Below, in pieces: positions 44,706 to 54,281 of a stretch of 64,000 nt of DNA. A model generated the notes under the pieces. It saw only the letters and a program-made list of their open reading frames with translations, was not told the DNA's origin and made no database searches. The stretch comes from WVXT01 sp964403285 (GTDB taxonomy: Bacteria; UBA6262; WVXT01), in contig CAYOFG010000004.1 in assembly GCA_964403285.1 (NCBI GenBank), positions 1 to 64,000 on the forward strand, in the 5' to 3' direction. A program made the position numbers and the translations under genes. Within the stretch, counting starts at the first letter, position 1. Each line of letters opens with the position of its first letter.

Positions 44706-46157
44706 GTGGAGAAGTTTGTCGAACCCTTACAGTGGATAGGAGAAATTTCAACTCTATCTCCTCCACATAAGTTATTCCATAAATTTGTGGATAGCCGTTA
44801 CAGTTTCCTCCTGGAAAGCGGAGGTTCTGTAAGCGATTTCAGCAGGTATTCGTTCCTCGGTAGCGAGCCCTTTCTTGTGTTCAAAAGCAAGGGAAAACAG
44901 ATTGAAATTTGTGAAGGAGACCAGAGTCAGAGATTCTCGGGAGACCCTTTTGATGTTCTCAAAATGCTCATTTCTCAGTACAACTTAGCCTCTTCTGGCC
45001 ACTCTCCCCTTCCCGGGGGAGCAGTCGGTTATTTTGGCTATGACTTATGCCATTTCGTGGAAAAGTTACCCAGAAATAGCTTTGACGATTTACAACTTCC
45101 CGACTGCTATTTAGGTTTTTATGACCTGGTGCTGACCTTCGACCACTTAACAGGTAGACTGTTCATCTCTTCGTCGGGTCTTCCGGAAAAAGAAGCGGTT
45201 AGAAGAAGAGAGAAAGCCAAGTGGCGCCTGGAAGAGACACTCGATATATTGAACAAAGCTTCCCGGGAAGATTTTTCAGTCGGGGAAGAACATAATATTG
45301 CGGAAATAAGCTCGAATTTTTCACGGTCAGCTTATCTTGACGCTGTAGAGAGAACCAAAGAGTATATCAGGGCAGGGGACATCTTTCAGGTCAACCTTTC
45401 CCAGAGGTTTGTATGCTCCCGGATGGCTTTACCGTTTATTATATATGAGAAGCTTCGTCGCATTAATCCCGCACCGTTTGCCAGTTTCTTAAATTTTCCT
45501 GAACTTGCTATAGTAAGTGCCTCTCCCGAAAGGTTCTTGCGCATATCAGGAAGAAAGGTCCAGACCCGTCCTATCAAAGGCACGCGGCCCCGGGGTAGAG
45601 ACAGCCTGGAAGATAAGGAATTAGCCAGGGAACTTTTGGAAAGTGAAAAGGATAAGGCAGAGTTGATAATGATAGTTGATCTGGAAAGGAATGATCTAGG
45701 CAGAGTTTGTGAATACGGCTCTGTAAGGGTACCTAAACTGATCACTTTGGAGACCTATCCCACAGTGTTTCATCTTGTTTCTACGGTGGAGGGAGTGCTA
45801 AAAGAAGACAAAGACCACATCGACTGTTTAAGAGCCTGTTTTCCAGGGGGTTCAATAACAGGCGCGCCAAAGATAAGGGCTATGGAGATAATTGATCAAC
45901 TGGAGCCAAATCAGAGAGGTGTTTACACTGGGTCTATCGGATACATAGGATTTAACGGCGAAACCGACCTCAACATTGTAATTAGAACTATGGTAATCAC
46001 TGGTGAAAAGATATACTTCCACGCTGGTGGCGGAATTGTAGCCGACTCCGATCCTGCGACAGAATATGAGGAGACACTGCATAAAGCCAAAGCTCTAATA
46101 AAAACGCTTACTATAGAAAAAGGACGAGAGACGGTTATCCATCCGAGCAGTCTATAG
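44706..46157 (+). CDS. pabB: Aminodeoxychorismate synthase component I
   Basis: 483 aa, chorismate-binding family. The discriminating motif is RPIKGTRPRG with Lys291; TrpE proteins have Ala in this place, so PabB is favoured. DLERNDLGRV, FPGGSITGAPK and ADSDPATEYEE are intact. It makes 4-amino-4-deoxychorismate for p-aminobenzoate and folate, which suits an operon that consumes THF. No glutamine amidotransferase (pabA) is adjacent. GTG start four bases after the preceding stop. Confidence 0.92.
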   Translation: MEKFVEPLQWIGEISTLSPPHKLFHKFVDSRYSFLLESGGSVSDFSRYSFLGSEPFLVFKSKGKQIEICEGDQSQRFSGDPFDVLKMLISQYNLASSGHSPLPGGAVGYFGYDLCHFVEKLPRNSFDDLQLPDCYLGFYDLVLTFDHLTGRLFISSSGLPEKEAVRRREKAKWRLEETLDILNKASREDFSVGEEHNIAEISSNFSRSAYLDAVERTKEYIRAGDIFQVNLSQRFVCSRMALPFIIYEKLRRINPAPFASFLNFPELAIVSASPERFLRISGRKVQTRPIKGTRPRGRDSLEDKELARELLESEKDKAELIMIVDLERNDLGRVCEYGSVRVPKLITLETYPTVFHLVSTVEGVLKEDKDHIDCLRACFPGGSITGAPKIRAMEIIDQLEPNQRGVYTGSIGYIGFNGETDLNIVIRTMVITGEKIYFHAGGGIVADSDPATEYEETLHKAKALIKTLTIEKGRETVIHPSSL

Positions 46158-46167
46158 GTTGAGCCTT

Positions 46168-46265
46168 TGGAGTAGCGAAACTTGTTTCGCGTTAATAACG
46201 CAGAGCAAGCCAACGCACCGCAAGCGGTGCTACTCCAATTTTGGGAGTCCTCCCGAAAGGGAGGG
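46168..46265. repeat. Compound palindromic repeats (family E and CCTCCCGAAAGGGAGG hairpin)
   Basis: Outer arms TTGGAGTAGC (46168-46177) and GCTACTCCAA (46230-46239) enclose short hairpins, one on CACCGCAAGCGGTG. A CCTCCCGAAAGGGAGG hairpin follows at 46250-46265 and recurs at 60126-60141. They fill the pabB-pabC spacer. Confidence 0.75.
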
Positions 46266-46290
46266 TGGTGGAGTCGGAAGAATCCTGAAG

Positions 46291-47160
46291 ATGGAAAAAA
46301 TCTTTGTCAACGGTTCTTTTGTGAATCTTACTCAGGCAAAAATTTCTGTTTTCGACAGAGGATTTCTCTACGGAGATGGTCTATTTGAGACGATGCGAGC
46401 CTATTGGGGGGAAGTTTTTCGCCTGGGAGACCATCTGGACAGGCTGTTCCGCTCGGCAAAGGAAATAGAACTCTCTTTCTCCTATACCCGAAAAGAGTTA
46501 AGAAATATAATTAAGAGAATACTAAAAATAAACAATCTTTCCGAGGCCTATATAAGACTTACTCTTTCCCGAGGAGTTTCCGAGCCCGGCTTAATTTCTA
46601 AATCTAAATCTTCAGCCACTTTGGTAATAATGGGTAGAAAATTCAAGCCACTTTCTCCTTCAGAATATAGAAGAGGATGGAGAGCTACAATAGTCGAGAC
46701 CAGGCAAAATCAGGCATCGCCAGTCTCCAGATTGAAGTCACTCAACTTTCTAAATAACATACTGGCTAGAAAAGAGGCAAAAGCCAAGCGAGTTGATGAG
46801 GGAATCTTACTCAATACTTTAGGTGATGTTACTGAAGCTTCAACAAGCAATATCTTTTTGGTGAAAAGGGGTATTTTAATTACGCCACCAGAAGAGGCGG
46901 GACTATTGCCGGGGATAACGCGAGGAGTTATTCTGGAGTTGGCTACCAGTTTGGGACTTAAAATATTTGATAGGAGAATCTCCCTGGATGAATTGATGGG
47001 AGCAGAGGAGGTTTTCCTTACCAACTCCTTAATTGAAGTTATGCCTCTGGTAGAAATCGATGGTCGGCAAATTGGCAAGGGAAAACCGGGTCCCGTCACT
47101 GAAAGAATTCATAAGGCATATAAAAACTTGGTAAGAAAGGAAATAACATTTAAAAGATAG
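46291..47160 (+). CDS. pabC: Aminodeoxychorismate lyase (PLP fold type IV)
   Basis: 289 aa from ATG 46291; the longer frame would start in the repeat. SVFDRGFLYGDGLFETMRAY is the family signature; the PLP lysine is in RLKSLNFLNNILARKEA, and GDVTEASTSNIFLV is typical. Related members are branched-chain and D-amino acid aminotransferases, but the preceding pabB favours the lyase that releases p-aminobenzoate. SD is weak. Confidence 0.85.
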   Translation: MEKIFVNGSFVNLTQAKISVFDRGFLYGDGLFETMRAYWGEVFRLGDHLDRLFRSAKEIELSFSYTRKELRNIIKRILKINNLSEAYIRLTLSRGVSEPGLISKSKSSATLVIMGRKFKPLSPSEYRRGWRATIVETRQNQASPVSRLKSLNFLNNILARKEAKAKRVDEGILLNTLGDVTEASTSNIFLVKRGILITPPEEAGLLPGITRGVILELATSLGLKIFDRRISLDELMGAEEVFLTNSLIEVMPLVEIDGRQIGKGKPGPVTERIHKAYKNLVRKEITFKR

Positions 47161-47340
47161 TTTGTTCGTTCCTACGGAATTTCTTGACGCCAAAGAACTT
47201 CGGACTTTGCAGGGCGCAAAAATAAACTCCCCCCGATAAATCGGGGGTCAAACAAATTTTTGCTTGGAAGAGAAAGGATCGTCCTCGTTCTTTGGCTGAA
47301 ATTCCAGAAGTCCTTCACAAGCTATCTTTTAAATGGTAAA
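47161..47340. repeat. Long intergenic repeat (family D), copy 1
   Basis: About 170 bases that match the spacer at 51788-51972 in order: TTTGTTCGTT..., GGCGCAAAAATAAAC, a mini-palindrome (CCCCCGATAAATCGGGGG, 47230-47247), AACAAATTTTTGCTTG, CGTCCTCGTT, TTCACAA, TATCTTTTAA. No gene. Lies just ahead of cooC. Confidence 0.8.
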
Positions 47341-47362
47341 AATGTTAGGAGTGGGTAGAGAG

Positions 47363-48118
47363 ATGAAATTGGCAATAACCGGTAAGGGTGGGGTGGGAAA
47401 GACAACACTGGCTGCAGGATTGGCCCTCAGTTTCGCTCAGGATGGGAAGAAAGTTATCGCCATCGATGCCGATCCCGATAGCAACCTGGCAGCAACTCTC
47501 GATTTCCCCGAACCGGAGAAGATAATCCCTCTTGTGGAGATGAAGGAACTGATTGAGGAGAGGACAGGAGTTAAACCCGGCACAGTGGGAGGCTACTTCA
47601 AGCTCAATCCCCGGGTGGACGATATTCCTGGTAGGTTTTCCAGAGAGCATAAAGGCATAAGACTTCTCCTTATGGGAAGGGTAAAGAAGGGTGGAAGTGG
47701 ATGCTTCTGTCCGGAAAACGCTTTTCTTAAAGCAGTACTTTCCTATCTATTTTTTAGTCAGGAAGATGTGGTGATTCTCGATATGGAAGCAGGAATAGAG
47801 CACTTAGGGAGAGGCACAGCAGAAGGAGTGGATAGTCTCATTGTAGTTGTGGAGCCGAGAATGAGGAGTATTGAGACGGCATATAGAATTAAGTCTCTGG
47901 CAAAAGATTTGAAAATAGAGAAGGTTTTCCTCGTGGGTAATAAGGTTCGTGGTGATGTAGATATGGATTTCATCAGAAAGAATATTTCCGATTTTGAAAT
48001 TTTGGGCTTCATTTGGTATAATAATTTTTTGGTCGATAAAGTAACAGATTCAATAATGGGAGAAATAAAAGAAATTAAGGAAAACCTAATAAGGAGGCAG
48101 AATGAAAAAGGAAGATAA
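47363..48118 (+). CDS. cooC: CO dehydrogenase maturation ATPase CooC
   Basis: 251 aa from ATG 47363 (MKLAITGKGGVGKTT); longer starts lie in the repeat. The deviant Walker A GKGGVGKTT, DADPDSNLA and the nickel-binding CxC (GSGCFCPEN) identify CooC, which helps insert nickel in the CODH C-cluster. The end overlaps acsA by 17 bases. A second CooC-like gene is at 58318. Confidence 0.94.
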   Translation: MKLAITGKGGVGKTTLAAGLALSFAQDGKKVIAIDADPDSNLAATLDFPEPEKIIPLVEMKELIEERTGVKPGTVGGYFKLNPRVDDIPGRFSREHKGIRLLLMGRVKKGGSGCFCPENAFLKAVLSYLFFSQEDVVILDMEAGIEHLGRGTAEGVDSLIVVVEPRMRSIETAYRIKSLAKDLKIEKVFLVGNKVRGDVDMDFIRKNISDFEILGFIWYNNFLVDKVTDSIMGEIKEIKENLIRRQNEKGR

Positions 48119-50027
48119 GTCAATAGATAAAGCAAGCCAGGAAATATTGGAAATCGCTGAAAAAGAAGGAATCGATACTGCCTGGGATAGATATGAAGCA
48201 ATGGTTCCCCAGTGTGGGTTTGGTGAACTCGGTCTTTGCTGCAGGAACTGTCTTTTGGGACCATGCCGGATTGATCCCTTTGAGGAGGGTCCCCAAAAAG
48301 GAGTTTGTGGGGCTACGGCAGAAATTATTGCAGCCAGAAATTTGATCCGTATGATTGCTGCCGGGGCCAGCGCCCACTCTGACCACGGACGGGACATTGC
48401 CCATACTTTGCTTATGACTGCCCAGGGAAAGACGAAAGGTTATGAGGTTAAAGATGAACAGAAATTGATTTCCCTTGCTGATGAGTTAGGAATAAAAACG
48501 AATGGAAAAGGTAAAAAAGAGATTGCAGTGGAGGTGGCGGAAAAAGTATTCTCTGAGTTTGGTCAGCAGCATGGAGAGCTCCAATTTTCTCACCGTGCTC
48601 CAGAGAAGAGACAGGCATTATGGCGGAAACTGGGGATTATGCCCCGAGGAATCGACAGGGAAATTGTAGAAGTAATGCATCGCACACACATAGGAGTAGA
48701 TAACGATTGTGAGAATCTTATAACTCATGGGATGAGAACTGCCTTAGGAGACGGATGGGGTGGTTCTATGATTGCTACGGAACTTTCCGATGTCCTTTTT
48801 GGGACCCCCAGACCCATCCGCGCCAAGGTGAATTTAGGTGTACTTGAAGCGGATGAAGTCAATCTGGTAGTCCATGGTCACGAGCCCACGCTTTCTGACG
48901 TTATTGTGACTGCTAGTCAGGACAAAGAGCTATTGGAACTTGCCCGGAAGAATGGGGCAAAAGGTATTAACCTGGCGGGAATCTGTTGCACTGCCAACGA
49001 GATTTTGATGCGCCATGGTATTCCTATTGCGGGAAATTTCCTCCAGCAAGAGTTGGCGATAGCCACGGGAGCAGTCGATTTAATGCTGGTGGATGTCCAG
49101 TGTATAATGCCTGCTCTTTCCTCAGTAGCCAAATGTTTCCACACAAAGCTTGTCTCCACTTCTCCTAAGGCAAAATTTCCCGGAGCAGAACATGTGGAGT
49201 TCAAAGAAGAGGAAGCCCTGCCTATTGCTAAGAAGATTGTTAGAATGGCAGTGGAGAATTTCAAGAATAGAGTGAAAGAGAAAATTAATATACCCAAAGA
49301 AAAAATGGATTTAGTAGCGGGATTTACTGCGGAGAGTGTGTTTAAATTTCTGGGAGGCAGATATCGAGCCACTTATCGGCCCTTGAACGATGCTATAATC
49401 AGTGGAAGATTGAGAGGGGCAGCAGGTATTGTTGGCTGCAATAATCCCAAGATAAAGCATGATTGGGGCCATGTGGAGATGGCTAAGGAGTTAATTAAGA
49501 ATGATGTTCTGGTAGTAGTCACTGGTTGCTCAGCCATTGCTGATGCTAAGGCAGGACTTTTGAAGCCAGAAGCCGCCTTTCAGTACGCAGGAAAAGGTTT
49601 GCGGGAAATATGCGAAGCTGTAGGAGTTCCACCGGTCCTCCATGTTGGCTCCTGCGTAGATAACAGTAGAATTCTAATTACTCTCTGTAATGTTGTTAAC
49701 GAAGGTGGATTGGGTGACGATATATCCGAATTGCCTGTTGCTGGGGCCGCTCCAGAGTGGATGAGCGAGAAAGCAGTTTCTATCGCTTTCTATTTTGTGG
49801 CTTCAGGGGTATTTACTGTGCTCGGCAGTCCTTTCCCGATTTTGGGAAGTAGAGAGGTAACTGAGTTACTAACCAAGAGATTGGAAAAGACTGTGGGAGC
49901 CAACTTCGCCTTTGAATCAGATCCCATAAAGGCTGCCCGGTTGATGATTGACCACATCAATAGGAAGAGAGAGGCACTTAAGTTGAAACCAGTGATGTAC
50001 GAAAGAGAAGAAGTGGCGGTGAGATAG
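48102..50027 (+). CDS. acsA: Carbon monoxide dehydrogenase catalytic subunit
   Basis: 641 aa, bacterial CooS/AcsA type. Cluster D/B cysteines appear in CGFGELGLCCRNCLLGPC. C-cluster ligands are found in VHGHEP (His), GICCTANE, CIMPALSSVAKCF, GCNNPKIKHDWGH, GCSAIADAKAG and HVGSCVDNSR. It reduces CO2 to CO for acetyl-CoA synthase or oxidises CO. The downstream cooF and flavoprotein genes connect it to NAD(P). Product could be called CooS; AcsA is chosen because the ACS genes follow. Confidence 0.96.
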   Translation: MKKEDKSIDKASQEILEIAEKEGIDTAWDRYEAMVPQCGFGELGLCCRNCLLGPCRIDPFEEGPQKGVCGATAEIIAARNLIRMIAAGASAHSDHGRDIAHTLLMTAQGKTKGYEVKDEQKLISLADELGIKTNGKGKKEIAVEVAEKVFSEFGQQHGELQFSHRAPEKRQALWRKLGIMPRGIDREIVEVMHRTHIGVDNDCENLITHGMRTALGDGWGGSMIATELSDVLFGTPRPIRAKVNLGVLEADEVNLVVHGHEPTLSDVIVTASQDKELLELARKNGAKGINLAGICCTANEILMRHGIPIAGNFLQQELAIATGAVDLMLVDVQCIMPALSSVAKCFHTKLVSTSPKAKFPGAEHVEFKEEEALPIAKKIVRMAVENFKNRVKEKINIPKEKMDLVAGFTAESVFKFLGGRYRATYRPLNDAIISGRLRGAAGIVGCNNPKIKHDWGHVEMAKELIKNDVLVVVTGCSAIADAKAGLLKPEAAFQYAGKGLREICEAVGVPPVLHVGSCVDNSRILITLCNVVNEGGLGDDISELPVAGAAPEWMSEKAVSIAFYFVASGVFTVLGSPFPILGSREVTELLTKRLEKTVGANFAFESDPIKAARLMIDHINRKREALKLKPVMYEREEVAVR

Positions 50028-50029
50028 AG

Positions 50030-50494
50030 ATGGAAAAGATTTTCTGTGATATAAGGAAATGCCTGGGCTGTAAGTCATGTGAAATAGCTTGTGGTGTGGA
50101 ACACTCCACGAGTAAAAATATTTTTCAGGTAATAAAGGAAGAGAAAAAACCCCGTCAGAGAGTGGTTGTGCGAAGCACCACAAGGGAGCCTTTTCCTTTA
50201 CGTTGTCATCATTGTGAAGACGCACCCTGCGTCCAGGCGTGTATGTCTGGCGCAATGTACAAAGATGAAGAAGGCTTTACCAGGCATGATGCGGATAAGT
50301 GCGTGGGATGCTGGATGTGTATTATGGTCTGTCCCTTTGGGGCGATCTCGCGGCAGGAGAGTGTGGCTTTGAAGTGCGACCTCTGTCCGGATAGAGAAGA
50401 AGGTTTTGCCTGCGTGGAAGCCTGTCCCACAAAGGCTCTATTCGTAGGTACATGGGATGAGTTCAAAGAAAAGTTACGGCAGGAGAAGAGGTGA
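50030..50494 (+). CDS. cooF: CooF-like 4Fe-4S ferredoxin subunit
   Basis: 154 aa with four cysteine motifs (CLGCKSCEIAC, CHHCEDAPCVQAC, CVGCWMCIMVC, CDLC...CVEAC), enough for four 4Fe-4S clusters. It starts two bases after acsA and ends three before the flavoprotein. CooF proteins accept electrons from CODH and pass them to a partner. Confidence 0.92.
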   Translation: MEKIFCDIRKCLGCKSCEIACGVEHSTSKNIFQVIKEEKKPRQRVVVRSTTREPFPLRCHHCEDAPCVQACMSGAMYKDEEGFTRHDADKCVGCWMCIMVCPFGAISRQESVALKCDLCPDREEGFACVEACPTKALFVGTWDEFKEKLRQEKR

Positions 50495-50497
50495 GTT

Positions 50498-51787
50498 ATG
50501 CATTATGTGATTGTGGGAGGAAGTGCAGCCGGAATTAGTGCGGTGGAAGCAATCAGAAGTCAGGATAAGGAAGGAAGGATAACACTTGTCTCTGACGAGA
50601 AGTTTCCTCTTTATTCGCGATGCCTCATTACTTACTTCCTGGCAGGGAAACTTGCGGAAGATAAACTCAAATATAGAAGTAGCGATTTCTATGCGAAAGA
50701 GAAAGTAGAGGCTCTCAACGGGGTCAGGGCGAAAAGACTCTTGCCGGAAAAGAGAAAGCTTATCCTGGACAATGGAAAAGAAATCACTTACGATAAATTG
50801 TTAATTGCTACAGGTGCCTCACCCCAGATGGTGGAGGTACCCGGTAGTGATAAGGAAGGAATTCTTGGTCTGAGGACTTACCGGGACGCGCAATTGATTA
50901 ATGGAAGGCTGGATAAAGTAAACAGGGTTTCTATTCTCGGTGGGGGATTGATAGGTTTAAGAGCTGCCTATGCTCTCCATGCAAGGAATAAACAGGTCAA
51001 AGTCATAGTTAAATCGAACCAGGTCTTATCTCAGATGCTCGATAAAGGAGCGGCAGATTTCGTCAGGAGAAAGATTGAACAGAAGGGTATTGAGGTTATG
51101 ACTGGATTGGCTGCGGTTGAATTTTTGGGCGGAAAAGAGGTTACTGGCCTGGTGCTGGATGATGGCAGAAGATTAGAGTGTGAACTGGTAATTGTCGGTA
51201 AGGGAGTAGAGCCGAATTTAGAGTTAGTAGAAGGCACAGAAATCAAAACTGATTACGGGATTATTGTTGACGATTATCTTCAAACCAATCTTCCCAATGT
51301 ATATGCTGCTGGTGATGTAGCTCAGGCGAAAGATTTAATTACTGGCGAGTCAACTATAAATGCCCTGTGGCCCTGTGCAGTTGCCCAGGGAAAGGTTGCG
51401 GGATTGAATATGGCCGGGAAAAAAGTAAAGTACGATGGGTCTCTGGCTATGAACTCCATCGAATTTTTTGGCCTGCCAGTGATTTCCATAGGGATAACCC
51501 GACCGAAAGAGAAAGAGTATGAACAGTTGGTTAAGGAGGATGCGAAGAACTTTGTATATAAGAAAGTAGTACTTAGAAAAAATAGACTTCAGGGAATGAT
51601 TCTGGTTAATAGGATTGAGCAGGCAGGGGTTATGGGGATTTTGATGAAAAAGAAAGTAGATATTTCATCGATAAAAGGAATGCTCTTAGAAGATATATTC
51701 GATTTTGCCAAGATTTTGCCAATAATAAAAGAGGGAAAAGAATTATTCACCGAGCAGGAATTCAAAGAGAGCATAATTAGTTATTGA
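50498..51787 (+). CDS. FAD/NAD(P)-dependent oxidoreductase associated with CODH (FNOR)
   Basis: 429 aa. FAD loop IVGGSAAGISAVEAIR at the N-terminus, YSRCLITYFLAG, the NAD loop ILGGGLIGLRAA at ~148 and YAAGDVA in the FAD end. It belongs to the NADH oxidase/nitrite-reductase-like flavoprotein group. In the cooS-cooF-FNOR arrangement known in several anaerobes it couples CO oxidation to NAD(P)H. The redox cysteine after the first strand is Cys43 in YSRC. Direction in the cell (CO2 reduction or CO use) is not visible. Confidence 0.9.
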   Translation: MHYVIVGGSAAGISAVEAIRSQDKEGRITLVSDEKFPLYSRCLITYFLAGKLAEDKLKYRSSDFYAKEKVEALNGVRAKRLLPEKRKLILDNGKEITYDKLLIATGASPQMVEVPGSDKEGILGLRTYRDAQLINGRLDKVNRVSILGGGLIGLRAAYALHARNKQVKVIVKSNQVLSQMLDKGAADFVRRKIEQKGIEVMTGLAAVEFLGGKEVTGLVLDDGRRLECELVIVGKGVEPNLELVEGTEIKTDYGIIVDDYLQTNLPNVYAAGDVAQAKDLITGESTINALWPCAVAQGKVAGLNMAGKKVKYDGSLAMNSIEFFGLPVISIGITRPKEKEYEQLVKEDAKNFVYKKVVLRKNRLQGMILVNRIEQAGVMGILMKKKVDISSIKGMLLEDIFDFAKILPIIKEGKELFTEQEFKESIISY

Positions 51788-52089
51788 TTAAAAGATAATT
51801 TGTTCATCGTTAGGGAATTTCTTTACGCCAAAAAACATCAGACTCTGTAGGGCGCAAAAATAAACTTCTCCGATAAATCGGAGTCGAACAAATTTTTGCT
51901 TGAAGGAAAGATAGTCGTCCTCGTTTTTTGGCTAAAATTCCAAAAACTCTTCACAAATTATCTTTTAATATTGTAGCTGTCCCGATGAATCGGGACGAAG
52001 CTCTGCATTGACCACACCAAGAGGGGGTGGGTGCTCGATTAGTGGTGAAGGTCCCGAAGAGACTATATTGATTTTGGAGGGAGAAAGAT
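51788..52089. repeat. Intergenic repeat (family D), copy 2, and acsB leader
   Basis: 51788-51972 repeats the 47161-47340 element, with mini-palindrome CTCCGATAAATCGGAG at 51868-51883. A second mini-palindrome GTCCCGATGAATCGGGAC lies at 51979-51996. No promoter, terminator or gene is clear; SD GGAGGG for acsB ends the spacer. Confidence 0.75.
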
Positions 52090-54267
52090 ATGTCTAAGAT
52101 TGTGGCAGCAGCAGCTATCAGGGGCGCGCATAAAGTGATAAAAGAGGCAGAAGAATTTTTAAATAAAGCGATCAAGGAGAAAGGGAAAGACCAGAAAGTT
52201 GAATTTCCTGAGACCGCTTACTTCCTTCCCATGGCTTATGCCCTTTTGGGGGCCGAGGTAAAGACTGTAGGAGACATGGTACCTGTACTTGAGGAAGCGA
52301 AGTCACTTTTGAGAGAGGAGCCGAGCGAGTCTCTCTGGCTTCCCTATCTCGGCGATGCGCTCGATTCCGGCATAGCTACCCTTTTAGGAGAAGAGATTAT
52401 TGTCGCCCTAAGATACCTGTATGGCAAAGAACCCCAACCAGATTGTGTTGGTTTCTACACCGATACCTGGATGAGAAGTTACGGGATACAACTGGTAGAT
52501 GGCAGGATGCCCGGTTTTGCTGCCATATTGGGTGCGGCTCCGGATAGCAAAACCGCAGTAGAGATAGTCAGGGAACTTCAGAAAAGAAATATAATATGTT
52601 TTGTTGGCTCCAATCATAATGGCAGGAGCATAATTGACCAACTCAAAGAAGAGAATGTCCAGATGGGTTGGGAGACGTATATAGTTCCTTACGGACGCGA
52701 TACCATAACTGGAATCTATCCACTCAACTGGGCTATCAGATCGGCTCTGACCTTTGGTGGCCTCAAAAAGGGAGAGGCAGTGAAGTGTCTCAAATACTGC
52801 CAGAATAGAGTATTCGCCTTTGGTTTGGCTTTGGGCGAGTTGGATGATGTGAAGTATGCTACCGGTGCAGGAGCTATTAACATGGGCTTTCCTGTAATTG
52901 CCGATACCGATATTCCTGAGATAAGGCCCAGTGGTATCTGCACCTATGAACATTTAGTGAAGGAACTTGATCATAAGAAGTTAGTTCCTACCTGTATCCA
53001 GGTGCGTGGCGTTAAGGTTAGGGTAACGGAAATTCCCATTCCCGTTGCCTATTCTGCTGCTTTTGAGGGAGAGACAGTAAGAAAAGAGCAGATGTATGTC
53101 CAGTTTGGAGGAAAATATTCGACTGCTTTTGAGTATGTCACCACAAGAGATTTGGACGACGTGGAAGATGGAAAGATAGAAGTAATTGGACCGGAAGTGG
53201 ACAAAGCTGAAGAGGGTGGGGCAATGCCTTTAGGGATATATGTCGAAGTAGCTGGCAGAAAGATGCAGAAGGATTTTGAGCCCATATTAGAACGGCAGAT
53301 TCATACTTTTTTGAACGAGGCTATGGGGATATTCCATATGGGTCAGAGAGACCTTAACTGGTTAAGGATTAGTAAAGATGCGAAGAAGAAAGGCTTCAAG
53401 ATTCGCCATTTTGGAGTGATTATTCACGCTCGCCTTCACGATACCTTCGGGGCAATAGTGGATAAAGCTCAGGTTACAATTTATACTCGACAGGAGGATG
53501 TGGAGAAATATCGTTCAGAAGCCAAGAAGGCTTATGAGGAACGCGATGAACGCATAGGAGGAATGACCGACGAGAGCGTCGATACTTTCTACTCTTGCAC
53601 GCTATGTCAATCGTTTGCGCCGAATCATGTATGTATAGTTAAACCAGAAAGATTAGGGTTATGTGGCGCTTATACTTGGCTGGATGCTCGCGCTTGTTTT
53701 GAGTTGAATCCCACAGGACCAAATCAGCCGGTGAAGAAAGGAGAATTTATTGACTCATTAAGGGGTGAGTGGAAGGGAGTGAATGATTTCATCTATCAAA
53801 AATCTAACAAGACCTTAGAACGCTTCCACGGTTATTCCATAATAAGTTGCCCAGAGACCTCATGTGGGTGCTTCGAGTGTATAATTGCTATACTTCCCGA
53901 GACGAATGGCTTTATGATTGTAAATAGGGAATTTGCTGGTATGACTCCCATAGGGATGACTTTCAGCACCTTGGCTGGCTCTGTGGGTGGAGGAGCACAG
54001 ACCCCGGGCTTTATGGGCATTGGAAGACTGTATATCGTTAGTAAGAAGTTTATCTCTGCTGATGGAGGGATAAAACGCATAGTCTGGATGACAAAAGAGT
54101 TAAAAGAAGCACTGGGGGATAAATTTAAGAAAAGGTGCGAAGAAGAAGGAATTCCTGAGCTGATAGATAAGATTGCTGATGAGACAGTCGCCACCACCAC
54201 AGAGGAACTTCTCTCGTATTTGCAGAAAGTGAAGCACCCGGCTTTAGACATGGAACCATTGATATGA
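52090..54267 (+). CDS. acsB: Acetyl-CoA synthase (CO-methylating) AcsB
   Basis: 725 aa, the full bacterial length including the N-terminal domain that contacts CODH. A-cluster cysteines are in SCTLCQSFAPNHVCIV, GLCGAYTW and CGCFECI. It joins methyl from the corrinoid protein, CO and CoA to acetyl-CoA. ETSCGCFEC and NREFAGMTPIGMTFSTLAG are typical. The gene is separated from acsC by a structured spacer and an ACT-domain gene. Confidence 0.97.
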   Translation: MSKIVAAAAIRGAHKVIKEAEEFLNKAIKEKGKDQKVEFPETAYFLPMAYALLGAEVKTVGDMVPVLEEAKSLLREEPSESLWLPYLGDALDSGIATLLGEEIIVALRYLYGKEPQPDCVGFYTDTWMRSYGIQLVDGRMPGFAAILGAAPDSKTAVEIVRELQKRNIICFVGSNHNGRSIIDQLKEENVQMGWETYIVPYGRDTITGIYPLNWAIRSALTFGGLKKGEAVKCLKYCQNRVFAFGLALGELDDVKYATGAGAINMGFPVIADTDIPEIRPSGICTYEHLVKELDHKKLVPTCIQVRGVKVRVTEIPIPVAYSAAFEGETVRKEQMYVQFGGKYSTAFEYVTTRDLDDVEDGKIEVIGPEVDKAEEGGAMPLGIYVEVAGRKMQKDFEPILERQIHTFLNEAMGIFHMGQRDLNWLRISKDAKKKGFKIRHFGVIIHARLHDTFGAIVDKAQVTIYTRQEDVEKYRSEAKKAYEERDERIGGMTDESVDTFYSCTLCQSFAPNHVCIVKPERLGLCGAYTWLDARACFELNPTGPNQPVKKGEFIDSLRGEWKGVNDFIYQKSNKTLERFHGYSIISCPETSCGCFECIIAILPETNGFMIVNREFAGMTPIGMTFSTLAGSVGGGAQTPGFMGIGRLYIVSKKFISADGGIKRIVWMTKELKEALGDKFKKRCEEEGIPELIDKIADETVATTTEELLSYLQKVKHPALDMEPLI

Positions 54268-54281
54268 ATTGAGAAAGGAGG

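Noticed and set aside
46159..46290. N-terminal extension of PabC
   Set aside because: It is repeat sequence; the family starts at MEKIFVNG.
51788..52089. Cobalamin riboswitch before the corrinoid/ACS genes
   Set aside because: No B12-box-like core was found; the spacer is repeat family D.
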